Below, one piece after another: positions 46,981 to 60,447 of a DNA stretch of 64,000 nucleotides. The notes beneath the pieces were generated by a model. It worked only from the letters and a program-made list of their open reading frames with translations, was not told the origin of the DNA and searched no databases. Within the stretch, counting starts at the first letter, position 1. Each line of letters opens with the position of its first letter. A program made the position numbers and the translations under genes. Origin of the DNA: Viscum album (taxonomy: Eukaryota > Streptophyta > Magnoliopsida > Santalales > Viscaceae); NCBI GenBank assembly GCA_963277665.1, contig OY728122.1:1544934868-1544998867 (forward strand), read 5' to 3'.

Positions 46981-47418
46981 TTTTAGTTATGTTTCTCTAT
47001 ACCTTCTCTCATCTAGTCTTTGTATAGTGATTTTAAATATGAAAATTGATGTTTCATAAATTTATTCTTTGATATGTTCTAAAACATTTAATTAAGCATG
47101 TATATATGAAGATTTATGGGTAGTATATGAACTCAACATATAAGTGTGTGAACTATTTTAATAGTTTTTTTGATGTGGTTATAATATTTTTTTTACATTG
47201 ATAAGATGAAATATTTTTTGATGATGTTTTAAAGTTTGTTTGATTTAAGGATGATGTTGTTTCATATGTAACTACTTTTGGACAACATAGTTTTCATGTT
47301 AATGATTCTTATTTCCTAAAATGTTTTTTATCTAGTAGGATTGTAATAATAGAATAGTAGTACATTTATTCATATTATAATGTGTCGGTGATTTATTAAC
47401 CTATGTATAAATGAAAAT
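46981..47418 (+). other. Copia 3' untranslated stretch
   Basis: Between the end of RNase H and the polypurine tract; AT-rich, no coding similarity. Confidence 0.55.
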
Positions 47419-47430
47419 CCAAAGGGGGAT
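47419..47430 (+). other. Copia polypurine tract
   Basis: 'ccaaagggggat', directly before the 3' LTR start, a typical copia tract. Confidence 0.82.
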
Positions 47431-47431
47431 A

Positions 47432-49843
47432 TTTTTTGGACCATGTTGGATGAAAGTGTTTTTCTGATTCTAAAAACATTTATGCTGATTATTTTGCATT
47501 TTGGTGCCATCGTGAAAAATAAATTTGAATTGTTAATTTTTGTGATTGGGTGAAAGGATTAAAGTACTAATATTATCATACACATTTTTGTTGGGAAATA
47601 TAAAATTTTAGTTTTATATTCTGAATTTCAGTGATGTTTTTGTTTTTTTCATACCCAGATTATGTCTAGAAATATGTAATTGACCAGAGTGATATGTTGT
47701 ATTAAATTAAGAATTTATTTCAATATATTCGAAAAACAATTATGATTATTTTCTCTTTTATAAGTATTAAATATCATAATTTATCTAGATAACATGTGAT
47801 CCATGATTTGTAAAATAATGGAGCCTAAAAGGATTTGTAAATCAGTCGATGCTATGATGATCCTAATTTCCCAAACATAGTGAAGAAGTCAGGATAAATG
47901 AAAATGTTTATAAAAAAATGGTTATGAAGTCTCAGTATTTTGGTGATTTTTTTCACTTTAAGGATCACCAAATATAGAATTTATATTAAGCATGGGAAGT
48001 TCGATGTTTCCAAAGTCAATGTCTTTTTTTGAGGCACCAATCAACTGATCCATTAGACTGACCGATTCATTATAATATTTGATTCACTTAATGAAACAAT
48101 CCATAGTATCAATCATCAGTTATAGAGGATTTGGAATAAAGAAGTCATTTCAAACATTGGTACATCAGGCACAAAATTCCACTAATCCATAGTAGGAGTT
48201 CTAAAGATGATCCATCAGACACATTGTCAGTATCAATAAGGAATTAGATAAAGTGTTATATAATGAGTGTATTGATAATTTTTTTTTTGAAAAGTTGGAA
48301 TTGTTGGTATCGGTGATCAAAATGATATCAGATACAAATTAATGAGATGTTGTTTAATAATTTAGTTATCCATTTTCAAAAGAAAAAAAATAATTTTTTA
48401 ATTGGTCCAAGAGTCATCAAACCATTCATGAAGCGGATTCATTTGATGGGAAAAAATACATTTTCATTGGATTCATACTGACACTGATAAGCCTTCAGCT
48501 GCTAGACTTAATAGGAATTATGATAATGCATATATGTTTTATTGAGAAAATTAAAATTGAGAATTGTATTAAATTTTTTGTCGAAGTGTTTTCAAGATGA
48601 TTCAAAGTCTTTATTTGTTACAATGATGCTTTTAACCAAGAAAACTGATCACATTTATCTTCCTAAGATGAATCCCATAATGGAACTAAATTCTAATGAT
48701 GTTTCAAAAATACATATGAGAGAATTTTTTCAATGTTTCTGCTAGTTTAGAGAATCATAATTGAAATTATACTACTTTGAATACTTTTAATCATATAAAG
48801 AAAATCTAAGTAAAAATATTATTAGATCAAAAAATTGTATTTTAATAAAGAGTTGTTTAAAAGTTCAAAGAACGATGAGGATTTGAGAAGATTACAGAAG
48901 TTTTTATAAGAATCAAGATGTTTAGAGAAGCACTTATGTGGTAAAATGTGATGTTGAAATTATAGTGAAATTTGACATTCTGGGAATTTATTTGAGTAGT
49001 AAAATTAAATCGGTTTCCCACTCATTCCTCTTTTGGATCACCTTTCAATAGAAGTGGAAGTAAAATGTTCTTTATGATTAGCACGCTATTCATATGTGGA
49101 TAAAGTTAAAGCATTGATGGTTTATATTGGATAATTGTTCCTAAAAAGAATTTTATAGAGGATGTTTTCCATATAGAAGATGTTTAATGAAGTGGTTATT
49201 GAAGTAGAATGAGCCATTTTGTTGAAGGTTTGGGGAAATAAGGAAGTAGTTCATAATTTTTTCTAATGTATCTATTCCTACCTATTTTCCATACTATAAT
49301 ATTAGACTAATGAATCCAATCGAGCATCTGGCTATGTTTTTGTATGGAGTACAAAATATTTTTTTGTCCCTATTACTTATTAGAAAATTGAAGAATTTTT
49401 TTTATGATCTAAAAAAGTGAATGTTGTTGAATTAGAAAAATTAAATAGTTTGTACCAAATGGTGATGTTTTATTAACTAGTTACAATAATTATTTTACAT
49501 CATTCATGCTAAAAGAATCACATTCACTATTGTATTGATCATAGTGATACAAAAGGGCAAGCGTGTTTCCTATATTTCATATACAAAAGGATTATTTTTT
49601 AGTGGATTTTGTGGTATTTTATTATTTTAAAACAATGATAAGGACAAGATACACTTTTGTGTAGTTAACTATTAAAATACATGTGATCTTATTGATGTTC
49701 GAATGTTTTGTTTTCAAAAAAGAGAAAATTCATTAACATTAGTTGAATTTTGTTTTACAAGAAATATAAAATAATATAAATGAATACCACTTATTCACCC
49801 CTCCCCATCTAAATGATATATTGATCTTTGTTGTTCCTTTTAA
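47432..49843 (+). repeat. Copia 3' LTR
   Basis: 2412 bp, starting 'ttttttggaccatgttgg' (the start TG has become TT) and ending '...tgttccttttaa' before GACAT. Collinear with the 5' LTR. Confidence 0.85.
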
Positions 49844-49848
49844 GACAT
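49844..49848. repeat. Copia target-site duplication, right copy (GACAT)
   Basis: Identical to 39314-39318. The interrupted gypsy LTR resumes after it. Confidence 0.85.
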
Positions 49849-50645
49849 TTATTGTGAAATGCTACATTTTTTACAATTGAAATTTACAAATATTTATAAC
49901 AATTACATTTGACTTCATAAAAATTATATTTTCTTTTATATTTAATAAATTTTTATTTAATTGTATTATTTTATTAATTTATATGTCATTTTTGAGATTT
50001 ATGAATTTATTAAAAAGGAATATCTTAATTTATATTTAATATTATACAAAAATAAAATTTGTGTTTTATCATATCAAAAATAATAATAATTTACAATGTA
50101 ATAAAAACAAGAAGTAATTATATTAATATTTAAATACATTGTATATATTCAAATTAATAGGGTCTTTATACATATTCCATTATTACAATAGTAATTTCCC
50201 TAATAATAAGGTGTGGTAGGGTGAGATTTTCATGGGGTTGTTCGATATACATGGTTTCAGTTGTGATCTTGATAATCCTGAACTTCTCCCATAAATAGTT
50301 TTTTCTCAAGATTTAGTAGTTGTATTACATGAAGGGCCTAGTTAAGGGAAAATACCTATGATTCTATCTCCCATAGATGATCTAATAAATTGTAATTATA
50401 GGGTGTGATCATATTATTTGAGGCCATTACATTTTTTCAACTGGATTTATCATAATCCTATATTTATACTATTCATATGACCACTGTTTAATGATTATTT
50501 TAACAATAATTATAATTCGTGACGATATTTAACATTTTATTTGATATAATAAATAAAGATAAGTGCACTTATTTTCTATAACCATAATAAGGAATTTGTT
50601 TCCTTTAATAATGGAAAACAATTTAAAAAATTCCAGGTCATTACA
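49849..50645 (-). repeat. R1 LTR, right part
   Basis: Continues R1 after the copia insert: 'tgaaatgctacattttttac' here matches 'tgagaaatgctgtgattttt' in R3 (62813). Ends 'ccaggtcattaca', the reversed LTR start, against the polypurine tract of internal A. Confidence 0.85.
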
Positions 50646-50660
50646 ATCTTCCCCCTTTAG
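50646..50660 (-). other. Polypurine tract of internal A (minus)
   Basis: Plus-strand 'atcttccccctttag', that is 'ctaaagggggaagat' on the minus strand, touching the LTR start. Equivalent tracts occur at 57102 (B) and, degraded, at 63604 (C). Confidence 0.8.
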
Positions 50661-50689
50661 AAATTTATCTCTTGAAATTTTCATTTCAC

Positions 50690-53480
50690 ACACTTAAATA
50701 GATGAGGGTAATTCTGTTTCATTTCCTCCTCTTATTCCCACATCACTCCATTAATGTTTTGGATTTTACATAACACTTTTACCAGGTGTATTATGTTGTT
50801 TCATATAACATTGTCTCTACAATCTAAGATATTCACAATGATTCTTCACATATGAAAGACAATTATCCAATGGAACCACTTATAGATTCATCACATCGTG
50901 GGTTCTGGTATGTAATTCCACAATATGGATACATGGAACATTTATTATACTTGAGATATGTTAGGTGGGAGTGCTATTTGGTTTTCCACCACTCTGATGT
51001 GAACAATGATCTCAAAGGGACTGATATATATTGGACTATTCCTTCCGTTATTCCAAAATATCTTCATATTATTCAGTGAAGATATAAGGAGTTATAAGTT
51101 ATATCTAACCAAAATTCTAGGAATAATAATTGATTTTCCAAAAAACTCTTCTGTTGACTATGAGAATCCTTAACATCATGTTGATTGGTCTTAACCTTTT
51201 CCCACATTTCCTTGACCATTTTAGGACCCAGCTGTTTATGTTCACCATCTTTATCATAAATACATGTGTTATACACTGTTTCTTATGAAGGTATTTATAT
51301 GTATCCATTTAGATGCATAAGTGGAATATATTATTTTATGAGAACATGGCCAATGTAATAAGTTGATCCCAACCTTCTTTGAAGTCTATTGATCCTGCTC
51401 TCAACATGTCGTTCAGTTTCTCAATAATCTTTTTAGATTAGAAATCAGTTTGATGGTGATAATCCATGCTGAAGTTCAACATAGTATTTAAAGTATGTAA
51501 GAGAATATTCTAGAATTTGGAAGTAATTATTAGGTCTCAATTAGATGCAATTCATAGTGGTCTTGTATATAACCTCACCACTTCTATAATTTATATAATT
51601 ACAAGTTGATCGATTGATTAGTCCCCATAGATTTTAATGAAGTGAGATGTCTTTAAAAGGGGATCCAACACAACCCATATTGCATTATTTCCTCTTTACA
51701 TCTTCGAAATACCAAAAACAATGTCTATTATTATGTATTCCCATTTCTATATAGGTATGGGTAATGGTTTCTCCATCCCCTTGTATTTTTTCTTTTAAAC
51801 CTTTACTTTCTAACAAACATGACACCAAGAGGTATATTCCATGATCTTTTTCTTTGTAATATGTCACCTATAGATCTCTTAAAGATTCATTTACATGTTT
51901 GTGATCCCTGGATGGATGGATAAGGTCGATCTATGTGCATCATCTATTAGCTCATTATTTATAACAAGATTTGATGGTACACATAGACATGACCCAAATA
52001 TTATATCTCTTTCTTCATTAATTTTTAACTATGTTGATTTATTATTTCTTATAGTTTATATCTTCTTCTAAATTTTAAAATCATTTCTTTGAGTACCCAT
52101 TATCTTCTCCATATAGGATGGTTGAACAATAATTGGTGAAAAGATTGAATATGTTCCTTCCTTTATGATTCCCACACCCATCTCTATCAAGTATAAGAAT
52201 ATCAGATCCTTCTCAATTCTTATTAAGGATAAAATTACAAGATCCTTTACACTTAGAGTATCTACCAATTTATTTTCTTTCCATGGATGATAGTGGATTG
52301 AGTAGTCATGATCAGTAATAAGATATGTCTTTTTTAGATGTATATTAAGTTCCTTCTATGAGAATATATGCATCATGTTCTCATGATATGTATATACTTC
52401 ACACTTTTGCACAAAGAGATAGTGCAACATGATTTTCAAAACAAAAGTTACTACAGCCAACTCTAGATCATGTGATGGGTACTTTCTATTCCTGAATATG
52501 GAATTATCATAAGGAATGGTATTTTACATTTTCATTCTACATTAGTACCCAGCCCAAGATCATATTTGAATCATCACTGTATACCACAAGTAGTTCCCCA
52601 CTTTTGGGTAGCGTATGTATAGGTGCATTGATAATACTCATTTTAAACTCATTTAATCTCTCTTCACATTCATTATTCTGGAAAACAATTAACTCCCTTA
52701 CAAGTTATATTGGAAAAAGGGTTTGAAAATCATGAGAATGTTCTAAAAAATTGGTGATATTACCCATATAATTCATGGATGTTATGGATTTCTATCACAT
52801 TAGATGGCCTTGGATATTATTCAATTACATATTACATTTATGGTTCCACATATATGAATTTTTATGGTGATTTATTTCCATATTAATGTTACTTTTTATA
52901 GGCATAATAGTGATTGTGAACTCAATTTCTTGTTTAGGAGGGAGACTAGAAAAATATTTAGGAAAAATATCAGTTATTCCTTCATAATGGGCATGGATTC
53001 AAGGATGATATTTTCCATAGTAACAATCATTTGAACTTGATACACATTCTCATAAGGAAATAATATCCATTATTGATATGATGATTCCAAATAATATTCA
53101 TACTCCTCACACTTTTATTCAATCAGAGGGTGATTCTTGGTATGGAGGGTGAATTAATTATCCCGATAATTTATGATGTATTTGTTAAATAAAAAGCACT
53201 ACAAAACTCAGATAACATAAAATTACAATAAATTTTGACAAATAATATTTTCAATAATAATAATCTTAAAAACATTAATATTTGTTCAAATAATCATAGA
53301 GGTTTCCTATGATGATATAAACTCATTTCTAGTGGTGACTCTATGTTTTATAAAACTAATAAGATATTATAATATGGAATGATTTAAAAAACAAAATGAC
53401 ATAAAAAATTCTAATGTATAAGTTACATGTACTTTGGTTATCATGATCCATATCAGTATAATAATTTCGTTATACCATTA
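50690..53480 (-). pseudogene. pol: Internal A pol: RT-deleted, RNase H, integrase, chromodomain
   Basis: Reading the minus strand from high to low coordinates. The RT entry motif with 'SLPPKQEIEFTITIM' lies near 52905-52950, and within about 45 bases it joins sequence that belongs to the end of the RT palm (52878-52897). RNase H-like text follows near 52300-52720, with 'HTLPKSGELLVVYSDDSN' near 52600. The RNase H/integrase linker is at 52068-52268 ('MVDTLSVKD' and onward). Integrase pieces are at 51685-51867 and 51073-51276 ('LGPKMVKEMWEKVK' near 51190-51231). The chromodomain is near 50710-50840, with 'HLVKVL' and 'GVMWE'. RT lacks its active-site segment entirely. Confidence 0.8.
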
Positions 53481-53499
53481 TTCCTGTAGATTATTTGTT

Positions 53500-53990
53500 G
53501 TCATCATTTTGGTTAGTCCTTTTAATAGAGAATTTGATTAGGTAATGCCCATATTCTCCAAATTTTTGACATAGAACTATATATGATACCTTAGATTGAA
53601 CTTTATCTTCATCCATCATGATATAAAATTTTCTATGGTAATTAGATAACTTATCCCCAATCTTTTACCCTTATAACATCTCCAAGTTCAATTGTAACAT
53701 TTTTCTTTTTGCCTCATTCGACATCTTTTCAAAAAAATTGGGTCTGGACTACTATATGGGTTTTATCAGCTAAAGTACATTGAGATGACACCCTCCTATT
53801 ATTTTACATGTTTGGATGTTCAACTAGGTAATAGTTTTTAATCATAATTTTCTGATAACTGGTTTGGAATAATCATCAAATTTCTTATTTTATATTTTTT
53901 CTTGTTAGGAATCTCATTTGGTCTATCAATACAATTTAGTTCAAATTGGTTTTTTACTCAGTTCCTCATATTTTCTTCCTTTAGCAAGAA
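53500..53990 (-). pseudogene. gag: Internal A gag, capsid missing
   Basis: 'MRN' and 'FELNCIDRPNEIPN' near 53945-53975 is the gag start, about 500 bases after the PBS. Within about 420 bases it reaches the zinc-knuckle relic 'QKFGEYGHYLIKFSIKRTNQ' (near 53515-53575), so the roughly 300-residue capsid is mostly absent. 'NYYTDMDHD' ends the gag, as in internal B. Confidence 0.72.
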
Positions 53991-54483
53991 TAAAGGTAAA
54001 ATTAGGGATGAATTTTATTAAATACACAAATAGGAATATTATTATATCAAAGGGATAATTTATAAATGAAATGTATTACTTTAACTTATGAATTTATAAG
54101 CTTATATCATTGTTTTCCGAGATATAATTCCAGACATAGGCTATTATTAGATTCTGTGTTCCCTTAATAATTTTTCATATTCATCATATAAATTTACACA
54201 TGAATATCCCCCATGAGTGTCAATCTAGGTGGGTAGTAAGGCACATTTTTTGCACTAGGTGATGATCATGTCCATCTAAAATCACCATTATTGAGATTAT
54301 TAACCCTATGTACCTCTATGATAGAGCCACAACAACTTATATTATCCGAAAATGGATTTATCTTCTAGGAAATGAAATAATATTTTCATTACTGAAACAA
54401 AGGGATGTTTTCTAATGCTTATTATTATCTCTAAGTCTTTTTATAGTGTTTTCTAATAATTTTCCAAAAAATAACTAAACCTT
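53991..54483 (-). other. Internal A leader
   Basis: Untranslated leader between PBS and gag. Its minus-strand text near 54262-54320 ('atagaggtacatagggtta') matches the leader block of G1 and G2 ('catagatgtacctagggg'). Confidence 0.6.
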
Positions 54484-54495
54484 ATTCAGATACCA
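54484..54495 (-). other. Primer binding site of internal A
   Basis: Plus-strand 'attcagatacca' matches 9 of 12 of the reversed initiator-Met PBS and lies 2 bases from R2. Confidence 0.72.
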
Positions 54496-54497
54496 AC

Positions 54498-57101
54498 TAA
54501 GAAAACCCTTTTCATTATTAAAAATCAATTAATTATTTATTAAATAGGGACACACATTATAAAACCCATAATATTGATAATTCTAGTTTATATTGGTAAT
54601 TAGATGAATTACATAACAATGTAGAACAATTGGTACATTAAAATTATTGAACATTTCCTTAACAAGCTCATAATTTTCCATTGTTCTTAAAACAACATGA
54701 GAAAACCTAGGGACATACATAAGAAAGGGGTGATAAATAAATACATGTAAGGTAATAAAAAGGCATAATAATAAGATTATATTACATGGTAGGAAATGGG
54801 CTTTTAAATGAGACATAAACACTGTGAGAGTCTCAAACATGAACAAAGAGGCATGGTATAACATGAATACAAAAAGGAATCATGGGAAGGTGGAAGAATA
54901 TTTAAATATGTAAACATAATCATTGGTCAAGGATATACACAAAGACCGCATAACATAGTGTAAACGGTCCATTTATATATTCAATTCACTTCGTAATCCC
55001 ATACATGATGTTTGATGAGACCAAAACAATACCCATTGCATTAAAGCACTATATAATTTTTGGTTCACCCATCGATTTCATATCATGTATATACATAAGT
55101 ATTCCACAAATATCAGTCAAAATAATGATACGTTAAATTAATTTTAACCCCATGATCAAGGAGTGTGGGTTATATACTTGTAAGTCCCCAATCAATGAAT
55201 AATAGGTACATCTAGATGAATACCATTGAGTATAAATGGGGGTAGATATTGATGACACAAAAATTTGGGATGAAAAATCACAAATAAATTTTGGTAGCAT
55301 TAATAATATACTTAAATATTAACAAATTGGTTTAATGAGAGTGAAAGGGGAATATAATCATTTGTATTGGAGAAGGATAGTGGGAGTGATGAGGAAAATG
55401 GTATCCTGGCACTAGGAATTGTAAACCACATGACATAAAATTGTTAATATGCTTAAATAAAGAGGAGAATGAGATGATAACTTACTAATTTATACATAGT
55501 AGAGTCATAGTTAAAATATTTAATTATAGGGGATAAATGATATCTCATTATTCAGAAATCAAATAAGGTTATTGAATTTGAAAGAAGGGATAGAGGTCCC
55601 TTACCTTGAGAGGGTGATTCCTAAAGAGAGGAGGAGAATATTGAGAGATTTGGGGGAACCATTGGAGGACTACATAGAGGGAAGGTAAGAGTAAATATTC
55701 ACTCCATGGTTTTTTTGGGAAGATTAATGGGATCCTGGTTGTGTTTATATAGGAAAATAGAGGGTAGTTCTTAAAAATTTCACAAATCTAGGTTTTGGAC
55801 TCTATATAATAATTTAATTAAAACCAAAAACAATTCTATGTTTATTTCTCATGTTTTATGTAAAATAATAGTATTTTTCATTATTTTATATGTCCAAGGG
55901 AAAACATCAATAAAACATTTCTCTTGGTTCTGTGGAAGTGAGCCATGTTTATAAATAATATTTTTAAAACCCTAAAATATAACATAGGTTTTGGAATATT
56001 AATAAATGATTTATAAAATAAATGAAATAACCTCAAAACAAATTAGTTTAAAGTGGAAACATATATTTATTCTTGTATATCCTTTCTATAATTTATTACA
56101 TCACTTTTGAGTCATTATGATTTCATAATGCAACCTTATATTTATAATGTATTTAATTTTTACCTAACATTTTACTATCATAAAAAGTAATGAAAAATTA
56201 ATTATTGGATAATTTCAATATGATAATCCAAAAATAGTATTTTTTATCAAAATAATATTCTAAAATTGGTAATTTATACATTTAAAACTAGAATCAACAA
56301 TTATTGAGAAATGCTTATTTTTTCAACAATAATATTTTTCAAACCCTTATAACAATTACATTTTATATTATAAAAATTATATGATCCTTTATATTTAATA
56401 TAAATTAATTAGATTTATTATATTATTAATATATCATTTATTTTTTTAATTCATTAATTCTATAAAAATGAATATCCAAATTGAAATTTTATATTACACA
56501 AAAATAAAATTTTTGTTTTATCATTTCAAAATCAGAATAATTTGAAAATTAATGATAATATGAAGTAATTATATTAATTATTCTATAAAATATACATATT
56601 CATATAATTATGGTCTTGATTCATATGCCTTTACAACACCGGAAAATTCCTTGTGGGGAAGGTGTGTGTTGCTAATATTTTCATGGGGTGGTTTGATGTA
56701 CATGGTTTGGTTTGTGATCTTATGACTTCAAACATATGTCCTGAAATTTTTCTTTCATGATTTAGTATACATATCATGGATTGGGTCTGGTTAAGGTAAT
56801 ATAACAATGTCGATATCTCCCTTGAAAGATATGATTAATTGTATTCATATGGTATGATACTATTAGTTGAGTCCATTACTTCAATTGACTGTGTCAGTTA
56901 GATTTATCATAACCATATATTCATACTAATCATGTGATTACTGTTCAAAGTAAATTTTATCTATAGTTATGTTTCATGAGTGTATTTTTAATATGAATGG
57001 ATATAAAAAACTAAATATGAAAATGTGTTTTCAATAATTGTAATACAGAATTTCATTCCATCAAAAAGGGAACTTTATTTACAAATGATTGTGTCATTTC
57101 A
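54498..57101 (-). repeat. R2 LTR, shared by internals A and B
   Basis: 2604 bp from 'taagaaaacccttttc' to 'tgtgtcatttca'. It is the only LTR between A and B: the PBS of A lies against its low edge and the polypurine tract of B against its high edge. Collinear with R1 and R3. Confidence 0.87.
55744..55753 (-). promoter_or_regulatory. LTR promoter TATA box (R2)
   Basis: Plus-strand 'tttatatagg', that is 'cctatataaa' on the minus strand, the best-preserved TATA box of the three minus LTRs. Confidence 0.58.
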
Positions 57102-57115
57102 ATCTTCCCACCATC
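57102..57115 (-). other. Polypurine tract of internal B (minus)
   Basis: Plus-strand 'atcttcccaccatc', adjoining the R2 edge; one or two purines are lost compared with internal A. Confidence 0.7.
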
Positions 57116-57119
57116 TGGA

Positions 57120-59890
57120 ATTTCACCAATGATTATTTTTTTCACAAAATAAAACAAATAAAGGTAATTTTGTTTCATCACCTCCTCTAGTTATTACATC
57201 ACTTCTTCAAACATATTGTTTCCCTATATCACTTTGACCAGGGGAATAGTCTTTTTTGATATAATTTTATCTTTATGATTTAATATCTTCCCCGACAGCT
57301 CCTCATTTGAAAGATAATTATCCAAAGGTACCACCAGTAGATTGAACACCTCTAAGAGTTATGGTATGTACTTCCTCCTTAGGGATACATGAAACATTTA
57401 ATTTACTTGAAATAGGTTTGTTAGTAATTTTAGTCGATATTCCACTACATCTATGTGATCAAGGATCACAAAGGGACTAATTTATCTTGGACTAAGATTT
57501 CCCTTATTCCCAAATCTCAAGAAATTATTCCATTGAGATTTAAAGAGGAATTCCTTATCTCTAACCTCAAACTCCAAGAATTATTTACTATTATCATCAT
57601 AGATCTTCTAACAACATTAGTTATCCCTAATATATTTTTGAATGGTCTTGTTAATTTCCAACATTTCCATCATCATTTCATGACCCAATATTTTTTCACC
57701 AACTTCATATGAGCATGATGGTGTTCTACACATCTTACATTAATGTCATTCACAAGGATCCATTTATATATATGGGTGGTAACTTTTAATGCATGATAAT
57801 TATACTATATGAATACATTGATCCCATCATCCTTTTAGGTCCGTTTAGCCAGGTCTAAAATTATCATTGGGTATCTAGATATTCCCATTATATTGGACCT
57901 CAGTTTGAGGGTGATAATATATACTGAATTTCAACTCTGTATTTAAAGAATGTTGGAGACTCTTTTAGAACATGGATGTAAATCTTGGTTATTGTTTAGA
58001 TATAATATATAGTGGTGTTGCATGTAGCCTCACCACTTCACTAGTTTGTATCCTAAAATTTTGATCGAGTGAGAAGTCCCATTGTATGGAAATGAAGTGA
58101 TCATTATTTGAAATAAAATCCCCTACAATGAATATAAAATTATTTCCTCTTGATTTCTTTATATTACCAGTGAAAAATATATGGTTATGTTTTTCCATTT
58201 CCATATAGGCGTGTGTTATGGTTTCATGATCCCCTTTTATTATTACATTTTATCCTTCACTTATTGATATAAAAGACAGATTGATTCTTATTAATGATCA
58301 CTTTCTTAATATTTTCCCACCAATAGTACTCTTAGATATCTTGATACAACTTTATGCTACCTTTATTGATGGAAAAGGTGAAGATATATGAATAATCAAA
58401 TAAATCATTTTTTAACCCAGGTTTTGATGTTACACATTATCATGAACCAATTCATACAACTCTTGCTTCATTAATTTTGAACTCTTGGGATTTCCTTTTT
58501 AAAATATATTCCAAATTATTATATATTTCCAAATCAACACTTTTTATATCCTTTTTCTTCTCTAAAAGGTATGGTTTATAAATAATTTTTGAATTGATTG
58601 ATTATGTCTTTTACATTATGACTTTTATGTAAACCCTTTTCAAGTGTAAGAATATTAGATCCTTATAAATTCTCATCAATGATAAATTTTCAAAATTGTA
58701 TTTTTCATAGATTATTTCCACTTTATTTTTTTCCCAGGTTGGTACTGGATTTAAAATTAATTTGTACTTAATTGACTCTAATTATATTATTTGGAATATA
58801 TTCAAATATTACTATAAGAATATATACTTGATTCTCTTATGATATGTATATATTTAACACTTTTCACAAACGAGAAAATTCTAATATATTTTCAACATGT
58901 ATATTACTACATCCTACTATAGATCTGGTGATGGGAAGTTTCTATTGATTAATATTCAATTTCATTGAGCCATAGACTATGATTGTTTAATTCTGCATTA
59001 GTATATATCCCAATCCCTTATTCTAATAATCATTATTTACCATGAAATGTTCCCCACATGTGGGTATAGTAAGTACAATTATAATGATAAACTTATTTTT
59101 ATACACATGTAAGATCCCATCACATTCCTTATTCATTAAAAACATGAATCCTTTCCGGGTTATCTTGGTTAAGGTGTTTTAAAATAATTATAAATTTATC
59201 CCAAATGAATATTCATACCAAGATAATCTAAGGAAACTTCATATTTTTCTCAAAGTTGTTGGCCTTGAACATCATAAATGTTTTTTCTATATTTAAAGGG
59301 TCCAAATATATCCCTCTTTCTGGTAATGGAATTTCCTAGGAATGTTACTATGCCAAAGTATAAGTTTAATTTTGAACTCAATTAATCGTTTCAGAGGGAG
59401 GCCTAGAAATTATTTGGGAAACACATAATGTATTCCATAACAATGTTCATGTATTAAAGTATGATATTTTCTTTTGTATCAATCATTTGATCTAGATATT
59501 ATTTGTCAAATTGAAATAATATCCATTCTTGAGATTATGATACTAAAGTATAATCCTCCAACTCCTCCTTGTACTTGTATATAATCAAAGGGAGATTCAC
59601 CATAATGAGGCTCGATTAATTCTGAAAAATATTTATAATGGATTTATAAATTAAAACCCATTACATAACTATGATGAAATCATATTCCACTAAATTTAGG
59701 CTGATATGATTTTAATTAATAACAATCCCTCAAACATCATCATGTGGTACAACAATCATAGAATTTTTCCATAATAATTTCAAATCATTTTCAGTGGTGA
59801 TTCGTTGTTCTTATAAATATTACAAGATATTCTAGTATAGTATTAATTAAAATACAATATTCATTCCCAATTCTAAAGTATTGGTTTCAT
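57120..59890 (-). pseudogene. pol: Internal B pol: RT-deleted, RNase H, integrase, chromodomain
   Basis: From high to low: the RT entry motif (Pro-Pro codons near 59394-59405) is followed after about 45 bases by the palm-end block 'VTFLGNSIT' (near 59325-59350), so the catalytic part of RT is missing as in A. RNase H pieces lie near 58700-59060. Integrase zinc-region text 'KLYQDI' and 'EYYWWENIKKVI' is near 58300-58370. The integrase core frame 57989-58204 reads 'NNFIFIVGDFISNNDHF' with the first catalytic Asp, then 'EVVRLHATPLYIISKQ', where the second Asp has become Lys at the exact expected spacing. The chromodomain is near 57150-57300 ('ILNHKDKIISKKTIPLVKV'). Confidence 0.82.
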
Positions 59891-59895
59891 GTAAT

Positions 59896-60447
59896 TCATT
59901 CATCATGATCCATATCAGTATAATAATTTTCTTTTTCCATTATTCTTGCAGAATTGGGATGCTTATCTTGCTTGTCAGTCCTTGGAATAAAACATTGGCT
60001 TGGGTAATTTCCCATATCTTGATATTTACGACATAAAATTATATATGGTACCTTGGATTGATCATTATCTCCATTGATTATGTTATTCATTTTCCCATAG
60101 AAATTGACTATTTTATGATCAATATTTACACACTTAATTCATCTACCTGTTTCGTTGTAACATTTCCCTTGGTTCCTCATTTCACATTACTTTTTATAAA
60201 GAAATTGGTTATTATTTACCTTATAACTTTTATTAGATGAACTACCATGAGATTCCATCCTCATATTATTTTATATGTTTAGAAATTTAACTATGTGCTA
60301 GTTGTTAATCATGATTTTTGATAGCTTATTTGGAATAATTATAAGAGGTGTTACTTGAGCTCACATCATGTTAGTAATCTCATTTAGTAAGTCATTGCAT
60401 TTACATTCACATTGGATGTCTACTCGGTTCCTCTTATTTCTAGCCAT
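59896..60447 (-). pseudogene. gag: Internal B gag, capsid missing
   Basis: The start 'MARNKRNRVDIQCEC' is at 60447, about 500 bases after the PBS. After roughly 120 codons of broken frame comes the zinc-knuckle relic 'IILCRKYQDMGNYPSQCFIP' in frame 59896-60090, where the CCHC pattern reads Cys-Tyr-Asn-Cys, then 'ENYYTDMDHDE'. A full gag of this family (see G2) has about 300 residues before the knuckle, so the capsid is largely deleted, as in internal A. Confidence 0.75.

Larger units (their letters stand above)
39319..49843 (+). mobile_element. Ty1/copia retrotransposon inserted in R1
   Basis: 10,525 bp with LTRs of 2428 and 2412 bp, a PBS, gag, protease, integrase, RT and RNase H in copia order, and a polypurine tract. 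It is flanked by GACAT on both sides and splits an otherwise continuous gypsy LTR, so it is younger than the array. Coding parts carry stops and frameshifts throughout. Large LTRs and two zinc-knuckle regions in gag suggest a long-LTR lineage such as SIRE/Maximus, but I do not assign it firmly. Confidence 0.9.

Noticed and set aside
57455..57712. 85-codon plus-strand frame in the array
   Set aside because: It lies opposite the well-supported minus-strand integrase tail of internal B and has no similarity of its own, so it is antisense to the real signal.
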